A stretch of 64,000 nucleotides of DNA from CADCTQ01 sp963844325 (GCA_963844325.1 CAWJNV010000002.1:5332001-5396000), one strand, 5' to 3'. Counted from the stretch's first letter, positions 1-9,220 are shown. Made by a program: numbers and translations. Notes: a model not told the origin generated them from the letters alone.

Positions 1-1400
1 CGGGAAACAAGGTCCGGCTCAGAATGACTGCCGCGAACTCCAGCGGAACCAATTGGTTCTCAATCAATGAGATTACGATCACCGGCACGGTAGCTTCCGG
101 CACGATACCGGTTGCCTCCGTTGCCGTAAGCCCTGCTTCCGCGACAATCAACGTTGGGGCGACCAGCACCTTGACGGCTACCGTATCGCCATCCAACGCC
201 ACCAACAAAAACGTCTCGTGGTCATCCTCCAATGCGGCCGTTGCTACCGTCAGTGCTTCCGGGATGGTGACCGGGATTGCGGCCGGATCGGCGAACATCA
301 CGGTCACCACGCAAGACGGGGCCAGAACCGCTTTGTCGGCCATTACGGTTACCAGTGTCAGTGCACCGACGCCCCTGGTTAAACTTGCTTTCAATGAAAA
401 TACCGGGTCGGGCGTGAATAACAGCGGTAGTATCGGCGGCTCGCTCTCCAAGACGGCACCGCCGAACTGGTCGGGCAACGTACCGGCGAGTGGCGGCGTG
501 AGCGCCCTCGATTTTGGTACGGTTACGGGTAATTTTGCGGTGGAAAGCGGTGCAGCGATCACCCAGCTGGGAGGCCTGAGCAGCTTTACGATTACCGGAT
601 GGTTAAACAACCGGAGTGCAACGGAAGGCTCGGGCGGCAACCGGGTGGTAAGCTGGATCAACAACGGTGGAGAAGGTGTCGACCTGGTTTATAAAACCGA
701 TGGAAGCTTGCAGTTGGGCATTAATCAGTGGCCTGATGGTTCCCCCGCCAAAAGCAGCGCGGCCAGGATCACTACGGATGCAGCGGCTTCGGCGGGCAAC
801 TGGAGATTCTTTGCCATCACTTACAATGCTGCCAGCGGTACGGTGCAGTTCTTCTTTGGCAGCAACGCGGCTACGGCCACCCTTGATGTGAGTACATCGT
901 ACAGCAGGGGTAACGTTGGGGCCAACGTCGGAAGGTTAGCCATCGGTCACTTCAATGCCGCAACCCGTGCCGGCGCCCCGGACCGGATGTTTCGCGGGTT
1001 AGTGGATGAGGTTCAGATTTACGGCCAGGCCCTCTCCCTGTCTCAGATTCAAACTATCCAAGGCTTACCGGGTTCTTCAGCAACGGCCGGGGCCAGAGCC
1101 GGTACAACCGTGAATCCGCATGGGATTGCAGTAAACCGGGAAGCAAATTATCTGATTTATCCGAACCCCTGGAAAGAGAACGCATTGACGATCCTGGTAA
1201 ATAATCTGCCTGAGGATGAGCAACTGCAAGTATCAATCTACGATGTAAGGGGACGAGTCGTTTGCGATACGCACGCAACCGCCAAATCAGGTAATGCTAC
1301 CGTAACCCTTACGCGTGACAAATACCATTTGAAGGGGCTGTACTTTATTCGCCTTTCAGGTAGGTCTATTCACAAGGTCAGCAAGCTAATTGTCGAGTAA
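1..1400 (+). CDS. Secreted carbohydrate-binding protein, 5'-truncated, T9SS sorted
   Basis: The reading frame is open from the first bases of the window, and the residues before the first Met (GNKVRLR, then TAANSSGTNWFSINEI) resemble the end of a CBM6-type module. The real start is therefore outside the window. A bacterial Ig-like BIG2 domain follows (about residues 30-110 of the visible part, VAVSPASATINVGAT). Next is a LamG/concanavalin-like lectin domain (about 115-345) and a C-terminal type A sorting domain (YLIYPNPW ... GLYFIRLSG), which is cut off during export through the type IX secretion system. By family this is an extracellular or surface protein acting on polysaccharide. The catalytic domain, if any, lies upstream and cannot be seen. 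A strong stem-loop follows the stop codon. Confidence 0.85.
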   Translation, partial: GNKVRLRMTAANSSGTNWFSINEITITGTVASGTIPVASVAVSPASATINVGATSTLTATVSPSNATNKNVSWSSSNAAVATVSASGMVTGIAAGSANITVTTQDGARTALSAITVTSVSAPTPLVKLAFNENTGSGVNNSGSIGGSLSKTAPPNWSGNVPASGGVSALDFGTVTGNFAVESGAAITQLGGLSSFTITGWLNNRSATEGSGGNRVVSWINNGGEGVDLVYKTDGSLQLGINQWPDGSPAKSSAARITTDAAASAGNWRFFAITYNAASGTVQFFFGSNAATATLDVSTSYSRGNVGANVGRLAIGHFNAATRAGAPDRMFRGLVDEVQIYGQALSLSQIQTIQGLPGSSATAGARAGTTVNPHGIAVNREANYLIYPNPWKENALTILVNNLPEDEQLQVSIYDVRGRVVCDTHATAKSGNATVTLTRDKYHLKGLYFIRLSGRSIHKVSKLIVE

Positions 1401-1471
1401 AGGGAGAATCAGCAAAAGAGTCATCCGGCATGTTGTTGTCAGAGTTGATTCCAATGTTGTAGCAAACCGTC

Positions 1472-1519
1472 AAATACGTAAAGCGGCACATGGGCTTCCA
1501 AGTGCCGCTTTACGTATTT
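1472..1519. terminator. Perfect 18-bp inverted repeat, terminator-like
   Basis: The arms at 1472-1489 and 1502-1519 are perfectly complementary (AAATACGTAAAGCGGCAC and its reverse complement) around a 12-nt loop. It lies 72 bases past the stop of the secreted protein gene. The A-rich start of the left arm gives a U-rich tail on the right arm, so it probably ends that transcript. The rest of 1401-1720 shows no convincing gene. Confidence 0.65.
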
Positions 1520-1720
1520 AAACCCGGCCACCATCGGAGCAGTGAACGAATCCGGATTCATCTCCTCGCATTGTACGTTCCCAAAAGGCGGGGCTGTTTT
1601 CTTCGGTAGCCACGACATGGGTTTCCCGGGAAAGGTGGACGATTAGCAAAGAGCAGCTTTGACTACCGTTTCGCGTGACGCTTCCCGGCCTTAAAGCCAT
1701 GCACCAGCAACCAACCGCAC

Positions 1721-2060
1721 TCAAATTGTCTGAACTTCCCGCGTAACATAAGTACACTGTAAAGTTGCTTTTCGGTGCGCAATCAGCCAGCGGCCATTCT
1801 GGCGGACAAATTCATCCTGGTAGTAAGCACCAATGGAGGTTTTCATTCGCTTGCCCTCCTGCATGCCAATCAGCGTCACGAAGCAGTAAGAAGTACCAGT
1901 GGCCTTGTCGCCATGCAGCGTAACGGTTTGTTGTCCGTTGAGGTGGTAAACCGTTTCGAAGGTGCCCAGGAAGGCGGCAAAAGTATCGCCGATTTGTCTG
2001 CGTCCTTTCAGGGAAGAAACTACCTGGCCATTCACGTAGGTTTCCGAATAGGTTGTCCAC
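1721..2060 (-). pseudogene. NTF2-like/SnoaL-fold protein, 5' end lost
   Basis: The leftward frame encodes most of an NTF2-like (SnoaL-type) cone-fold domain: WTTYSETYVNGQVV, a GRRQIGDTF segment, YHLNGQQTVTLHG and a terminal DEFVRQNGRWLIAHR strand, all typical of small polyketide-cyclase-like or steroid-isomerase-like proteins. A 146-bp repeat element is inserted at its upstream edge. Joining the flanks across the 10-bp duplication (ggttgtccac) gives about 30 further codons with no ATG before a stop, so the gene seems to have been degenerate before the insertion. The open frame now starts inside the repeat (MGEGPGVRF), which is not native sequence. Substrate cannot be told. Confidence 0.6.
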
Positions 2061-2206
2061 TTTAGTACAGGACAAAACCTCACCCCCGGCCCCTCTCCCA
2101 AGGAGAGGGGAGAAGAAAGGATTCTACAAATAGCTTTTTTTCAAGACTTTACGTCTCCCCTCTCCCCGGGAGAGGGGCCGGGGGTGAGGTTTTGTCCTGT
2201 ATTAAA
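2061..2206. mobile_element. 146-bp miniature inverted-repeat element, copy 1
   Basis: The whole unit is an imperfect palindrome. The ends are TTTAGTACAGGAC and GTCCTGTATTAAA (one mismatch as inverted repeats), followed by a GC-rich arm (CCTCACCCCCGGCCCCTCTC) and its complement around a central AT-rich stretch. It is flanked on both sides by the 10-bp direct repeat ggttgtccac (2051-2060 and 2207-2216), a target-site duplication. The sequence matches copies 2 and 3 along its full length. It encodes no protein, so it must be moved by a transposase elsewhere. Confidence 0.9.
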
Positions 2207-2352
2207 GGTTGTCCACTGACTTGGCCAAATCCGCTTAGTGCTTTGCTTCTTAGGGCATGAGAACTGATTCGACCGGCTCCAACGTTCATCTCATGAAACC
2301 TTACAATAACCGCTCCCTGACCATTCCCGGATCACCAAAGGCAGAGCCCAAA

Positions 2353-5300
2353 CTATTTCTCCTGAATCGGCGCAACTTTGCGCGTGGCAAAAGATTGCGA
2401 AACACCCGCGGCCTCCGGGTAGATTTTCCACAATTGGACCGTACCATCACTTTCGAGCGTCATTACGGAGCTGGTGTCCAGAAACGAGGCCACGGACGCA
2501 GCAGTGCCGGCAAATTCTCTGGGGCTTCCGGTCGGGTTGTTTGTATCGTACAGAAGCAAACTGCCATCAGCGATTTTAACGATGATGTACCGCCCATCCG
2601 GTGATATTTCCACAAAGTTACAGACGCGGTAGCCGTCCTTTTTTGTCTGGTACGTATCGTTTTCGTCGTCGCGGTTCAAATGCGGCAGCGTAATCTTTCT
2701 GCCCTCGGGTGCTCCGTTATTGGTCCATACCACAATGTTGCCGTCGGCGGAACCGGTCACGAATTTTTTGCCGTCCGGCGTAAAAGACACGGATACAATG
2801 GCGCTGTTGATGGACGGGATTCTGGTGTTGAGGCCTGGTCCCTTCAAAGCCGACTGCCACGGATTGCTGGCTTTGGCGCCGGGCAACGTCAGGAAGGAGT
2901 GCGTGCCCTTGCGGGTATTTCCCAGTACAACTGTTCCATCGTCAAAACCGATCAGTACATACTGGTTATCCGGGGAAAAATCGATGTCCGAGATGTTCTT
3001 TGCCCTGCCAAACTCCCTGTCAGTATCGTCCGAGATGCTAATCAATGATTTCAGGCGGCTCGCGCCACGGGGAAGTTCCCACACGCTGGCTATGGCATTC
3101 TGGTACCCAGGTACGGTGAAGAGCAAACGGCCATCCTCGGACGGGACGTAATAGGAGTAGAAGCCCCTCGGCAATTCGCCTATTTTAACGCTGTCCTCCG
3201 TTCCCATTTTGTATACTTCATTGTTATCCAGGCGGATGGCAGCAATGGGGGCCCTTATGAGAGAATCGGCCGGAGCGTTGAAAATGATCTGCGCCGGACT
3301 GGCTTGAGGACTCTTCTGCTGATTGATTTCGAATTTGTACGCCTGCCGGTCAATGTAAAGGCTGTCTCCCTGGTAATGTCCCAGGTAGGTACGCTCGGAA
3401 ATGCTGACGGCAAACATGCTCCGGTCGCCCGAAAGGATGAAGCCCGTTGTGATGACATTGGATGCGCCCCCCTGCGGGCCGGCACCAACCGGGACCCGGG
3501 TCTGCTGCACGGGAAACAGATTCGCATCGAGCACCCGGGCCGCGATCATTTCCACAATGGGGTTTTTGTCCGTTTGCCAGGCGTTTTTCAGCGTGTGAAA
3601 AGCCTGAACCGGTTCACTGTTCAGCATCTCTTTGGCTTTGACGGCTGCGCTGATGGCCTCCCTGGCCTTCACGTACCCCGTCGAGTCGTTCTGCCCCAGC
3701 AGTTGCAAGAGGTAATCCACCGCTTTGCTTTTGGTGAGCGTATCCAACTGGCTGGTGGTGTAAAAATCCGATTGGTACAGGGTATTGAGTTGCTGCCTTC
3801 TTAAGGACTCCCGGGCAATGCTTTCCTTTTGTTGGGTTTCTTTGACCAGCTTCCGGTAAAGATTCTGGATGGCGGCAGCTGACTTTTCGGCTTCTCTTCG
3901 CCGGGCCTCTGCTATGCGTCCCTGTATGGAAGCTTGCTTTGCCTCCTCCTGCGCACGTAATTCTCTTTGCAGAAAGGCGACGCTGTCTGTTAATCTTGCA
4001 TTGTTGATTGAGTCTGCCCTTGCCTTTTGCTTGGCGGCCGCGGCCACTGATTGTGTAGCGAGTAAATTTGATTCCGCAGCGAGTAACCTTGATTGCGTTG
4101 CGGTTTGCCATAGTAGAAAGCTGACGATACCCGTAGCCACAAATCCCAAGATTACAAGAGCATACATTATCTTTCTGTAGGTTAGCCCCCTATCGCTGCG
4201 CTTGATGTATTCCTGAACGGCCTCGTAATTATCCGCGTAACGCGAGGCCCACACCGGGGTGGGCTGCTGGTTCTTCTGCCAGCGGCGTACTACTTTCAGG
4301 TCCGCGGCCTGCAGGGGTTGCCGGCGGTTCTCCACCAGGTCCGAGAGCCAGTACAGCGTGTCGGCCGAAGCCTGCTCCTCCTTCATCCAGCCCGCAAGCA
4401 GGTTCCACTGCCGCATGATGCTTTCGTGGGAAATGTCAATGACCCGGTCGCGGCTCACGTCGCCCTGGTAAGGCATCAGAAAAGCGCATTCCCGATCCCG
4501 GAACCGGTTGACCACCTGCGTTATATCGCCAAACACCTGCTCGGCCTCCGCCTCCGTGGCGTGGGCGGGTTGGCACACGGCAGCCAATGCCCCCAACTGC
4601 TGCGGGCGGCGGATGGCGCGGCCTTCCTCGTTCACGTCCGTAAGACTTTTGAACACCCGTTCGCAGATTTTTTGCTGCTTGTCGTCCAGTTTATCAAAAA
4701 TGTCCCGGGCGTGTTGGTTGAGGGCTCCCTCGATGCCGCCGATGGCTTCGTAGTGGGACAGGTCCAGCGGCTGTTTCCGGTCCGGTTTTGCCAGCCAGTG
4801 GTTCCAGGTGCGCATCAGGGCGTGCTGCAAAACCGGCAGTTCATCCATGCCCACGTCGCTGTCGTTGAGGAGGCGGTTGAGCAAACCGGTGCTGATGCGC
4901 GCCTGGAACAACCCAATCGGGCCCTCAATGGCTTCCTGCCGCTGCTGGCGGGTCAGGCGGGGCACCAGGTACTGGCTCCGGTTAAGAATTTCGGGCAATC
5001 CGTGAAACTGGCTGCAACTTCCCAGGTAATCGGACCGCATGGTAATCACGATGTATACCGGTAATTGCGTTTGTTCGGCCAGGGCCAGGAGGACGTTGAT
5101 GAAAAGGATGCGCTGGTCCTGAATCTGTTCGGCGCTCAGGTTGTGCGCATTGAACCGGTTGAGGCTTTCCAGGTTTTTTCTTACGTAGTCTTTGTTGTCA
5201 AACCTGAATAGTTCCTCAAACTGATCCACCAGCAGCAGGAAGTTAGTATCCGTACGGCCTTCTGACCACCCCTGAAAACGCTGTAAAACGGCTTGTACCC

Positions 5301-5907
5301 CTTTGGTAACGATTAATCCTTTTAAAAGCTGGGCCGCCTGGTCAGGGGCAGGCCCGGCACCAGCCCCGGTTGTTGCATCGGCCGGCTCGTCGGGGCGGGC
5401 ACCGGCAACCGAAGCGGTGCTGACGGGATTCACCGCGCCGCCGGGCGGGTTCTGTACCGCCCGCGGGCCGTCGGGCCGCCACGAGGCTTGATCGTGACCG
5501 GGACTGACGGCCAGGTCGGCAGTTGACCCCGGGCTTTCGTAAAAATCCCCGCTTTCTTCCACGATGCTCCGGGCCAGAAAATAGAGCGGATCATCGCCGG
5601 GACGGGTGATGGCAACCTGCCACTTCTCCCGTTCCTGGGTTAGGAATCCAGCTTCCAGCTTGGGAATAAGCCCGGCCCGGATGAGGGAGGATTTGCCGCA
5701 TCCCGAACTGCCCACAACCGCCAGGAAACGGTTCGTGTGCAGTTTCAGGAGCAACTCGTCGATCTGCTCGTTGCGGCCGAAGAACAACAGGCTTTCTTCC
5801 CGCTCAAAAGGCCGCAGGCCCACAAAAGGCTTATGGATGCCTATTCTCGACAGGATCTCGGTCATGTCCGGGCCGGATTGCACGTCGTTTGCATTTACAA
5901 CGCTCAT
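2353..5907 (-). CDS. Membrane-anchored nSTAND1 NTPase with WD40 repeats
   Basis: A 1184-residue protein. The N-terminal nSTAND1 NTPase opens with PFVGLRPF and FFGRNEQID, then Walker A GSSGCGKSS (66-74) and Walker B FLLLVDQFEELF (about 223-234). Residues about 120-195 form a Pro/Ala/Gly-rich low-complexity insert. One membrane segment lies at about 579-600 (MYALVILGFVATGIVSFLLW), followed by a charged coiled coil (about 600-730). The C-terminal third (about 800-1160) holds WD40-type blades (FSPDNQYVLIGFDDGTVVL, FTPDGKKFVTGSADGNIVV). STAND proteins work as switches that assemble after ligand sensing; here the WD40 part is the likely sensor. The start ATG overlaps the stop of the TIR gene (ATGA), so the two are translationally coupled. 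A role in defence is inferred. Confidence 0.9.
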   Translation of the reverse strand: MSVVNANDVQSGPDMTEILSRIGIHKPFVGLRPFEREESLLFFGRNEQIDELLLKLHTNRFLAVVGSSGCGKSSLIRAGLIPKLEAGFLTQEREKWQVAITRPGDDPLYFLARSIVEESGDFYESPGSTADLAVSPGHDQASWRPDGPRAVQNPPGGAVNPVSTASVAGARPDEPADATTGAGAGPAPDQAAQLLKGLIVTKGVQAVLQRFQGWSEGRTDTNFLLLVDQFEELFRFDNKDYVRKNLESLNRFNAHNLSAEQIQDQRILFINVLLALAEQTQLPVYIVITMRSDYLGSCSQFHGLPEILNRSQYLVPRLTRQQRQEAIEGPIGLFQARISTGLLNRLLNDSDVGMDELPVLQHALMRTWNHWLAKPDRKQPLDLSHYEAIGGIEGALNQHARDIFDKLDDKQQKICERVFKSLTDVNEEGRAIRRPQQLGALAAVCQPAHATEAEAEQVFGDITQVVNRFRDRECAFLMPYQGDVSRDRVIDISHESIMRQWNLLAGWMKEEQASADTLYWLSDLVENRRQPLQAADLKVVRRWQKNQQPTPVWASRYADNYEAVQEYIKRSDRGLTYRKIMYALVILGFVATGIVSFLLWQTATQSRLLAAESNLLATQSVAAAAKQKARADSINNARLTDSVAFLQRELRAQEEAKQASIQGRIAEARRREAEKSAAAIQNLYRKLVKETQQKESIARESLRRQQLNTLYQSDFYTTSQLDTLTKSKAVDYLLQLLGQNDSTGYVKAREAISAAVKAKEMLNSEPVQAFHTLKNAWQTDKNPIVEMIAARVLDANLFPVQQTRVPVGAGPQGGASNVITTGFILSGDRSMFAVSISERTYLGHYQGDSLYIDRQAYKFEINQQKSPQASPAQIIFNAPADSLIRAPIAAIRLDNNEVYKMGTEDSVKIGELPRGFYSYYVPSEDGRLLFTVPGYQNAIASVWELPRGASRLKSLISISDDTDREFGRAKNISDIDFSPDNQYVLIGFDDGTVVLGNTRKGTHSFLTLPGAKASNPWQSALKGPGLNTRIPSINSAIVSVSFTPDGKKFVTGSADGNIVVWTNNGAPEGRKITLPHLNRDDENDTYQTKKDGYRVCNFVEISPDGRYIIVKIADGSLLLYDTNNPTGSPREFAGTAASVASFLDTSSVMTLESDGTVQLWKIYPEAAGVSQSFATRKVAPIQEK

Positions 5908-7418
5908 GCTGCACCTCCTCTCGCCGTGATGACTTGTTGCACAAACGGCAGGAAGGTCTCCGGCGTGAATGCCTGGTTCTGGCTGTCATCCAACACCAGG
6001 AAGTCGAAATCTCTGTAGAACAGGACCTTATCCCGCCAGTTGCTTTCCAGCTGTCTGGGCGGCAGGTAGATGCCCCGGGCCCTGATGGGATACTGCTTGC
6101 TGATGATCAGTTTGAAAAACTCTTTGATCCGTTCGAGTGCCATTTGGGGAGCGTTGCCCACTACGATCAGCACCGAAGAAACTTCGGCCAGTTTTCTCTC
6201 CAGCAGCAGCAGGTTCTTCCCCCCATCTTCCAGTTGAAAGATCACCTCGGCAAAAATGTTTGAGGAAGCCAGGTACTGCACCATCGGTGGGGTGCTGATC
6301 AGGTCGTTCACGTGCGTATCAATCAGTACAACCGGGTTGGTAGCCGGCTCCGGCCGGACCACCTTCGCTTCAAGCTTACTTTTGATTTCCCGGGCAATGT
6401 CCATTTCCGTACTTCTGATGAAGCTCACGTTTTTTTTCTGGTAATCGCCGTTCTCAAGCTTTTGTAAAAAATTGCGCTGCAAACTGTTTTCCACTTCTTC
6501 CGGCGTTAGTTTCAGCCCCTTGGGAACCCAAATCAATTGAGGCACTTGGGGGGCGTTGAAGGCCAGTTCCGCTTGTTTGAGCGGATACGTTTTAGCACCT
6601 CCCCCAATGTCTCTGCCCGGCAGTTCATTGAGCAGGTGCACCGACAGAACCGACTGCCCGAGTGCAGCGACGACCCGGGCGTCGTGCGCGGCTTCGTCCT
6701 CCGGCGGAGGGATGTTGGTAATCACCTCCAACTCCGGATGCTGCTCCCTTAATTCGCTGATCACCTTGTTTTTGGTATCAATCAATGTTCTGGAAACACT
6801 GGCGAAAAACAGCTTTTTGCCGGCAACGGATTGCCTGCCGCCAACCGGTTGCTGGCTGGCAATTTCCGTGATCAGTTTGCGCAGGTCAACGGCTATGTTA
6901 TTGATCAATGCTTTGAACTTGGCATCATCCGGCTCAATCCGCGAACCGATCTCATCGCCCGGGGAGGCCAGGCTATACAACTGATACCCGGTCCGCCCTT
7001 CGCATTCCTTGAGCCACTCAGCAGGAGGAATGTTGTAGAGACGTATGTTCACAATCCGGGACATGTTTTTCACCTGTACGCCGTAAGGATCTTGGGGCCT
7101 GGAAATATGGTCATGAAACAGCTTTATCTCCCTCCGGCAGTAGTCGGAGGCCAGATAAGCATAGGAAGTGAAGGTGACGAATATAGCGGAGCCTTTTATG
7201 GATTGCTCAATTGCGTCATCAAAGTAGTCCAAGCCCCCCAGGTCGCTGTCACGCCATATTTTCAGTGCTTTTGGCTTGCCCACAATTCTTTTCAAATGGA
7301 GTTCCAGGTCCTCGTGAAACCGGGTGATCCATCCTTTTTCCCCGTTTTCGTCATCGTCCACGTGCGCGTAACTGATACAGATGTCGTTTACATAACCTTT
7401 GTCGGATAATACAGCCAT
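5904..7418 (-). CDS. TIR-domain protein, probable NAD-cleaving effector
   Basis: A 504-residue protein with an N-terminal TIR domain (about 8-150). The ICISYAHVDD strand is followed by WRDSDLGG, then FVTFTSYAYLASDYCRREI. E97 in CRREI lies where bacterial and SARM1-type TIR domains carry the catalytic glutamate, so NAD+ hydrolase activity is plausible. Two further Rossmann-like segments follow (about 215-350, KKLFFASVSRTL ... QLIWVPKGL; and about 365-480, VVLIDTHVNDLI ... SSVLIVVGNA). They look like diverged TIR or receiver-like folds, but I could not assign them firmly. It is first gene of the operon and overlaps the STAND gene by 4 bp. The pairing suggests the STAND protein senses a trigger and activates this protein. 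Confidence 0.85.
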   Translation of the reverse strand: MAVLSDKGYVNDICISYAHVDDDENGEKGWITRFHEDLELHLKRIVGKPKALKIWRDSDLGGLDYFDDAIEQSIKGSAIFVTFTSYAYLASDYCRREIKLFHDHISRPQDPYGVQVKNMSRIVNIRLYNIPPAEWLKECEGRTGYQLYSLASPGDEIGSRIEPDDAKFKALINNIAVDLRKLITEIASQQPVGGRQSVAGKKLFFASVSRTLIDTKNKVISELREQHPELEVITNIPPPEDEAAHDARVVAALGQSVLSVHLLNELPGRDIGGGAKTYPLKQAELAFNAPQVPQLIWVPKGLKLTPEEVENSLQRNFLQKLENGDYQKKNVSFIRSTEMDIAREIKSKLEAKVVRPEPATNPVVLIDTHVNDLISTPPMVQYLASSNIFAEVIFQLEDGGKNLLLLERKLAEVSSVLIVVGNAPQMALERIKEFFKLIISKQYPIRARGIYLPPRQLESNWRDKVLFYRDFDFLVLDDSQNQAFTPETFLPFVQQVITARGGAA

Positions 7419-7844
7419 TCCCTTAGCGTATGTGTTCGTATTGATTTAAGGATTGTTCACTATTCCTTGCTGCAACCGCAAGGAACAGGCAGCGGAGGAA
7501 TTTCAGGTTTGCTGACGGGCTACCCATGCGCCGGGAGGGGGAATAAACGATAATGTCCATACATTCCGGATGAACTGCTCTACCGCCCCAACCAAATCTC
7601 TGACATATGACTCATTAACAGCTTCATTGCTTTCCCCGCAAAAGGGTTACGCGCCGTTGAAGGCTGCCTGACCGGCATCCGGTTGTCGCTGCTATGAATA
7701 AAGCGTACTCCTTGTGGCCACCCCAATATAAGGGTAAGCAGGAAGGATAAAAATACCTATAAGTAGGTATTTGTGAGTACTGCTAATCTTTATACTTTCC
7801 GCCGTAAAACATAATTAGCCACGCAACTGCACGTTTTTGCCGTA
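7419..7844. other. Intergenic region with a palindromic site
   Basis: This region lies between two oppositely oriented transcription units. No coding frame is convincing. The one clear structure is a palindrome at 7751-7772: arms AAATACCTA and TAGGTATTT around the 4-nt centre TAAG. It is followed by a T-rich promoter-like stretch (TATACTTTCC near 7792). It could be an operator for the downstream broken DUF4071-type gene. Confidence 0.5.
7751..7772. promoter_or_regulatory. 9-bp-arm palindrome, candidate operator
   Basis: AAATACCTA (7751-7759) and TAGGTATTT (7764-7772) are perfect inverted repeats separated by TAAG. The site lies about 70-95 bp ahead of the rightward broken gene at 7845. There is no T-tract as in a terminator, so a protein-binding site is more likely. 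Confidence 0.45.
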
Positions 7845-8402
7845 ATGCCATTTGGCACCAAAGAGGCTGCTCCGGCAACCCCGGCCAAGGGGGAAACACC
7901 TGCTCAAGAAGCAATTCATATAGACTTTAATGAAGTATACGATCTGCTCATTGCCCCTGCGCTGGTTAAGGCTGATTGCTTGCCTTTCCGTGCGGACCAG
8001 GAAAAAAGCAGTGGAGACATCCGCACGGATATGTTTTTTGAACTGATTACAGCCGATGTGGTGGTCGCCGATATTTCGATTCTAAATCCTAACGGGTTCT
8101 ATGAATTAGGTGTCCGGCACGGTAAGAAACCCGCTCCTCCCCCCCTTCATGCGCAATTCATCGAGGCCAGCCGCAAAAAAAGCATGTCCTTCAGCCCCGA
8201 CGAACGCCGCCTTGCCACGGCTGATGCGGACGGCACGATCCGCATCTCCTGGCTTCGCCCCGAAGCCCTGATCGAAGCGGCCTGCCTACGTTTGCGAAAC
8301 AACATTCCCGCCGAGGAACGGGCGGAATACCAGGATGGTGAACACCTCGACGCAGTTTGCGCGGAGGGTGCAGGGAAACCACGGAAGGTAGCGGCGAGGT
8401 GA
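7845..8402 (+). pseudogene. Chimeric remnant: DUF4071-type N-terminus joined to WD40 C-terminus
   Basis: The first ~95 residues (MPFGTKEA, IDFNEVYDLLIAPAL, VVVADISILNPNGFYELG) match the start of DUF4071/TRAFs-binding-type proteins, whose N-terminal fold is related to TIR and deoxyribosyltransferase modules. The family motif is normally preceded by a few hydrophobic residues; here VFA precedes it in frame but without an upstream ATG. After FYELGVRHG the sequence switches abruptly to the tail of an nSTAND1-WD40 protein (FSPDERRLATADADGTIRI, then PEALIEAACLRLRNN). Two unrelated gene ends have therefore been joined by deletion. It is unlikely to make a working protein. Confidence 0.65.
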
Positions 8403-8471
8403 GTAAGGACAGCAAACTGAAGGGCAAAAAACGCCATCTACCGGTCTTTATCCTCTGGCTTTATTTATCTT

Positions 8472-8858
8472 TTGCGGACCTGTTGTTTCTATTATCTTGT
8501 AATTTATGCCCCTATAACAAGAGCCATAACCGCCGCTGGTCGGGAGGCCGAGGCGCAGAAAGGTATTAAAGCAAAAGATTACCCGCGCAAAACGCACGGA
8601 TTTATCCTCGAACTCATGCGGGCCTTCCAGCTTTGCTACGCCAGCGAGGAGGAGAAAGGCAAGCCCAAGCGGTACCTGGTGCCCGAACTGCTGCCCGAGT
8701 TCGAGCCGGAGATGGCCGAAGCCTGGGAAGCGGCGCCCGTGCGGCTGCGCTACCGCTACGAGGTGCTGCCCCCGGGACTCTTGCCGCGCTTCATCGTGCC
8801 CTGGAAGCAGGCAAACAACTTTTCGCCGAACTGGCCTGCCTGGGTTGTCACGCAGTAG
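8472..8858 (+). pseudogene. COR-domain fragment of a ROCO-type protein
   Basis: The frame YPRKTHGFILELMRAFQLCY ... YLVPELLPEFEPE ... LRYRYEVLPPGLLPRFIV matches the C-terminal-of-Roc (COR) domain of ROCO GTPases: a winged-helix-like helix, the PELLP motif and the LPxGLLPRF motif. Neither the Roc GTPase domain nor the leucine-rich repeats are present. The match ends near 8800, where the frame runs into a cytochrome fragment. Together with the preceding remnant, this suggests repeated loss of large signalling or conflict genes here. Confidence 0.6.
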
Positions 8859-9130
8859 ATGGCGTGACCGAACGATTGGGACCCAACCTCAAAGAGGTAG
8901 GCAACCGGTTGTCGCGGCAGGAAATCTGGATGAAATCCTCTCGCCTTCCCAACGGATAAAGCCAAGCATGATGGCCGTGCGGGTGGTAAAAAAACACGGG
9001 CAAGTGTTGCTGGGCCGGGTGATTAGTGCCAATGCCGAACTCCTTTCCCTCATGCTGGTGGGCAATCACGTAGTGGAGATCCCGCGTAAGCGAATGTCTA
9101 TAGTTCGTCCGGGTTGGATGCCCGGGGAGG
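8805..9130 (+). pseudogene. Haem-binding c-type cytochrome domain fragment, frameshifted
   Basis: In the first frame the sequence reads GKQLFAELACLGCHAVDG, containing a CxxCH haem site (CLGCH), then LGPNLKEVGNRLSRQEI. The match continues one frame over as DEILSPSQRIKPSMMAVRVV, VLLGRVISANAELL and VEIPRKRMSIVRPG. A single missing C near 8927 (atctgg where atcctgg is expected) would restore one frame. This is the C-terminal haem-binding domain type found on large secreted glucose-dehydrogenase-like or PVC-type proteins. Only this domain remains. Confidence 0.6.
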
Positions 9131-9220
9131 GATCATTCCAGGCGCTGATGCTTCTTCCGATGCACAGGTTTCACCAACTCCCTGATGGAGGGGTAAAACA
9201 GGATTGGGGTACCATTGCCC

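Noticed and set aside
1518..1757. 79-residue leftward frame
   Set aside because: Cys/Ser-rich without motif, overlaps the end of the NTF2-like remnant and a stem-loop; not convincing.
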